In this document: positions 62,019-63,122 of the stretch, piece by piece
How positions within the stretch are numbered: the stretch's first letter is position 1
How the letters are laid out: every line of letters begins with the position of its first letter
NCBI GenBank assembly: GCA_016717705.1
Contig: JADKFD010000049.1
Location: 1-63,122 of the forward strand
Direction: 5' to 3'
Origin: Rhodanobacteraceae bacterium
GTDB lineage: Bacteria; Pseudomonadota; Gammaproteobacteria; Xanthomonadales; SZUA-5
Length of the DNA stretch: 63,122 bases
The notes under the pieces: model-generated
Database searches by the model: none
Told to the model about the DNA's origin: nothing
The model's input: the letters and a program-made list of their open reading frames with translations, nothing else
Program-made: the position numbers and the translations under genes

Positions 62019-63122
62019 ATGCGCGGGCTCTCCCACCTGAATCCGTTCGCCGCATCGGCGGCAGCACGCAAAGGTATCCATGGCAACACATCCGAGTTGA
62101 TCCAGAAGGGCCAGGTCGACGAGGCCGAATATCGATTACGCGACCGCCTCAACGAGGCTCCGAACGGTCCCGGGCGCTCAACATGGCACGGCGTGGTGCT
62201 AGCGCGCGAAAGGGCGATGCGCTGGAGCGCGCAGCCATTTTCAAGCGCGCCATCGACGCCGCCCCGAGCGAGCCAGGCTATCTGGTGAATTACGGGCTGC
62301 TGCTGGCCCAGCGGGGCGATTCGCTGCGCGCGGCCGAATTCCTCGAACGCGCCGCGGCAGTCGATCGGCTTTGGTCGCGCGGCCACGCGCAACTGGGTGA
62401 GCTGGCGCTGTCCTCGGGCCAGATCGAGTCTGCCGAGCAGCGCTTTCGCACCGCGCTGCGTGCCGACCCTGGCGACGCCCAGGCCCACATTGGCCTGGCC
62501 CAGGTGTTGCTGGTGCGCGGCGACAACGATCAGGCGCTCGCCCACGCGCAGGCGGGAATCGAAAAACTGCCCGAGGACTCGCGCGCGCAGACCGTGCTCG
62601 GCATGGTGCTGCTGGCCAAGGGCCATCACGCCTTCGCCCGTCAGGCGCTGGACAACGCGCTGCGGCTGGATCCGTTCAACGTGCGCGTGCGCCATCTGGC
62701 AACCAGGCGCAGTTGCCGGCGACGGCGACGCCGCGCTGAGCACGCTGCAACGCCTGACCGACTTCACTGCGGACGACGCGCCGATGTTGGCGCGGATGTG
62801 CGATCTGACCTTGCGTTCGGGTCGCTTCGATGCCACCGCCGATCTGCTCGACAAGGCGCTGGTGCGGGTCGAGGTGAACCGTCGCTGGTGCATGCCGCGC
62901 CAGGGCGCTCGTGCGTGCCGGACACATCGACGACGCCATTTCGCTGCTGGGTTCCTATGCTAGCGCAAGCGCATCCATCGATCTGGAGCGCCAGCTCGGC
63001 CTGCTGGGCCGCCAGGGGCGCCGACGATGCTTATGCGCTGGCGCGCGACTGGGCCCAGGCGCAGCCATCAGGCCGACGCCCACGCCGAACGCTGGCCACC
63101 GGCGCCGAGATGCGCGGCGACG
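62019..63122 (+). CDS. Tetratricopeptide-repeat protein (partial, frameshifted, cut by right edge)
   Basis: Starts near MRGLSHLNPFAASAAARKGI (62019), then SELIQKGQVDEAEYRLRDRL; from ~62170 another frame gives ALERAAIFKRAIDAAPSEPG, YLVNYGLLLAQRGDSLRAAE, FLERAAAVDRLWSRGHAQLG, ELALSSGQIESAEQRFRTAL, RADPGDAQAHIGLAQVLLVR and GHHAFARQALDNALRLDPFN: consecutive 34-residue TPR units. Two or more frame changes follow before the edge. TPR-sulfotransferase fusions are common beside such glycan operons, but the C-terminus is outside the window. Start uncertain. Confidence 0.6.

Overview
The window looks like a chromosomal contig from a high-GC gammaproteobacterium of the Xanthomonadales/Lysobacterales (Rhodanobacteraceae-like). 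The evidence is the lptFG / pepA-holC arrangement, ubiE, homodimeric aceE, a MetJ-type methionine regulon, dense REP-like intergenic palindromes beginning TGTAGGAGCG, and a secreted protease ending in VFRNGFE. The family placement is inference; no rRNA or marker set is present.

Layout. 1-5.7 kb: surface-glycan type genes (two SAM methyltransferases, a 2OG-Fe(II) oxygenase, an SGNH/MBOAT acyl-transfer pair). 5.9-7.5 kb: purine (allantoin/OHCU) catabolism genes puuE and uraD. 7.7-12 kb: lptG-lptF facing away from pepA-holC. 12.5-20.4 kb: aceE, an AbrB-like orphan, a Ca/cation antiporter, a Rieske oxygenase, an orphan ABC ATPase and ubiE. 20.6-29.3 kb: a large subtilase, a methyltransferase-like lipoprotein, a tandem repeat array and a multidomain hydrolase. 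29.5-33.7 kb: comF, bioB, bioF and an FHA-GGDEF cyclase. 33.9-38.1 kb: a methionine operon (metY, then a fused metX-hom) divergent from metJ, with three tandem met boxes between. 38.1-42.6 kb: paired rSAM/selenodomain-type transferases, tdk, beta-carbonic anhydrase, a lipoprotein and an outer-membrane protein.

42,760-53,287 is a 10.5-kb integrative element in the 3' end of tRNA-Arg(CCG). It is bounded by near-identical 45-bp direct repeats. It carries a decayed tyrosine integrase, an RHH protein, an AlpA/Xis-like gene, small phage-like genes, a helix-turn-helix protein whose gene contains a cluster of palindromes, and one recognisable phage structural gene, a tape-measure protein. No capsid, portal or large terminase gene is visible. 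It is the best candidate here for an undescribed system (a satellite-like element).

53.5-63.1 kb: an autotransporter-like protein, a FixJ-type regulator, a host-attachment-like protein, a DMT exporter, an IS110-family transposase with a candidate bridge-RNA region, and a lipid/glycan operon (NAD-dependent epimerase, family 2 glycosyltransferase, LAB_N protein) followed by a TPR protein cut by the window edge.

Caution: many clearly conserved genes (ubiE, metX, the oxygenase, the transferase after metJ, almost everything after 54.8 kb) are broken by single-base frameshifts, and a 30-base G run is present. Indel sequencing error is a likely cause, so 'broken' calls should be read with that in mind. 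All calls come from reading the sequence; no database search was run.
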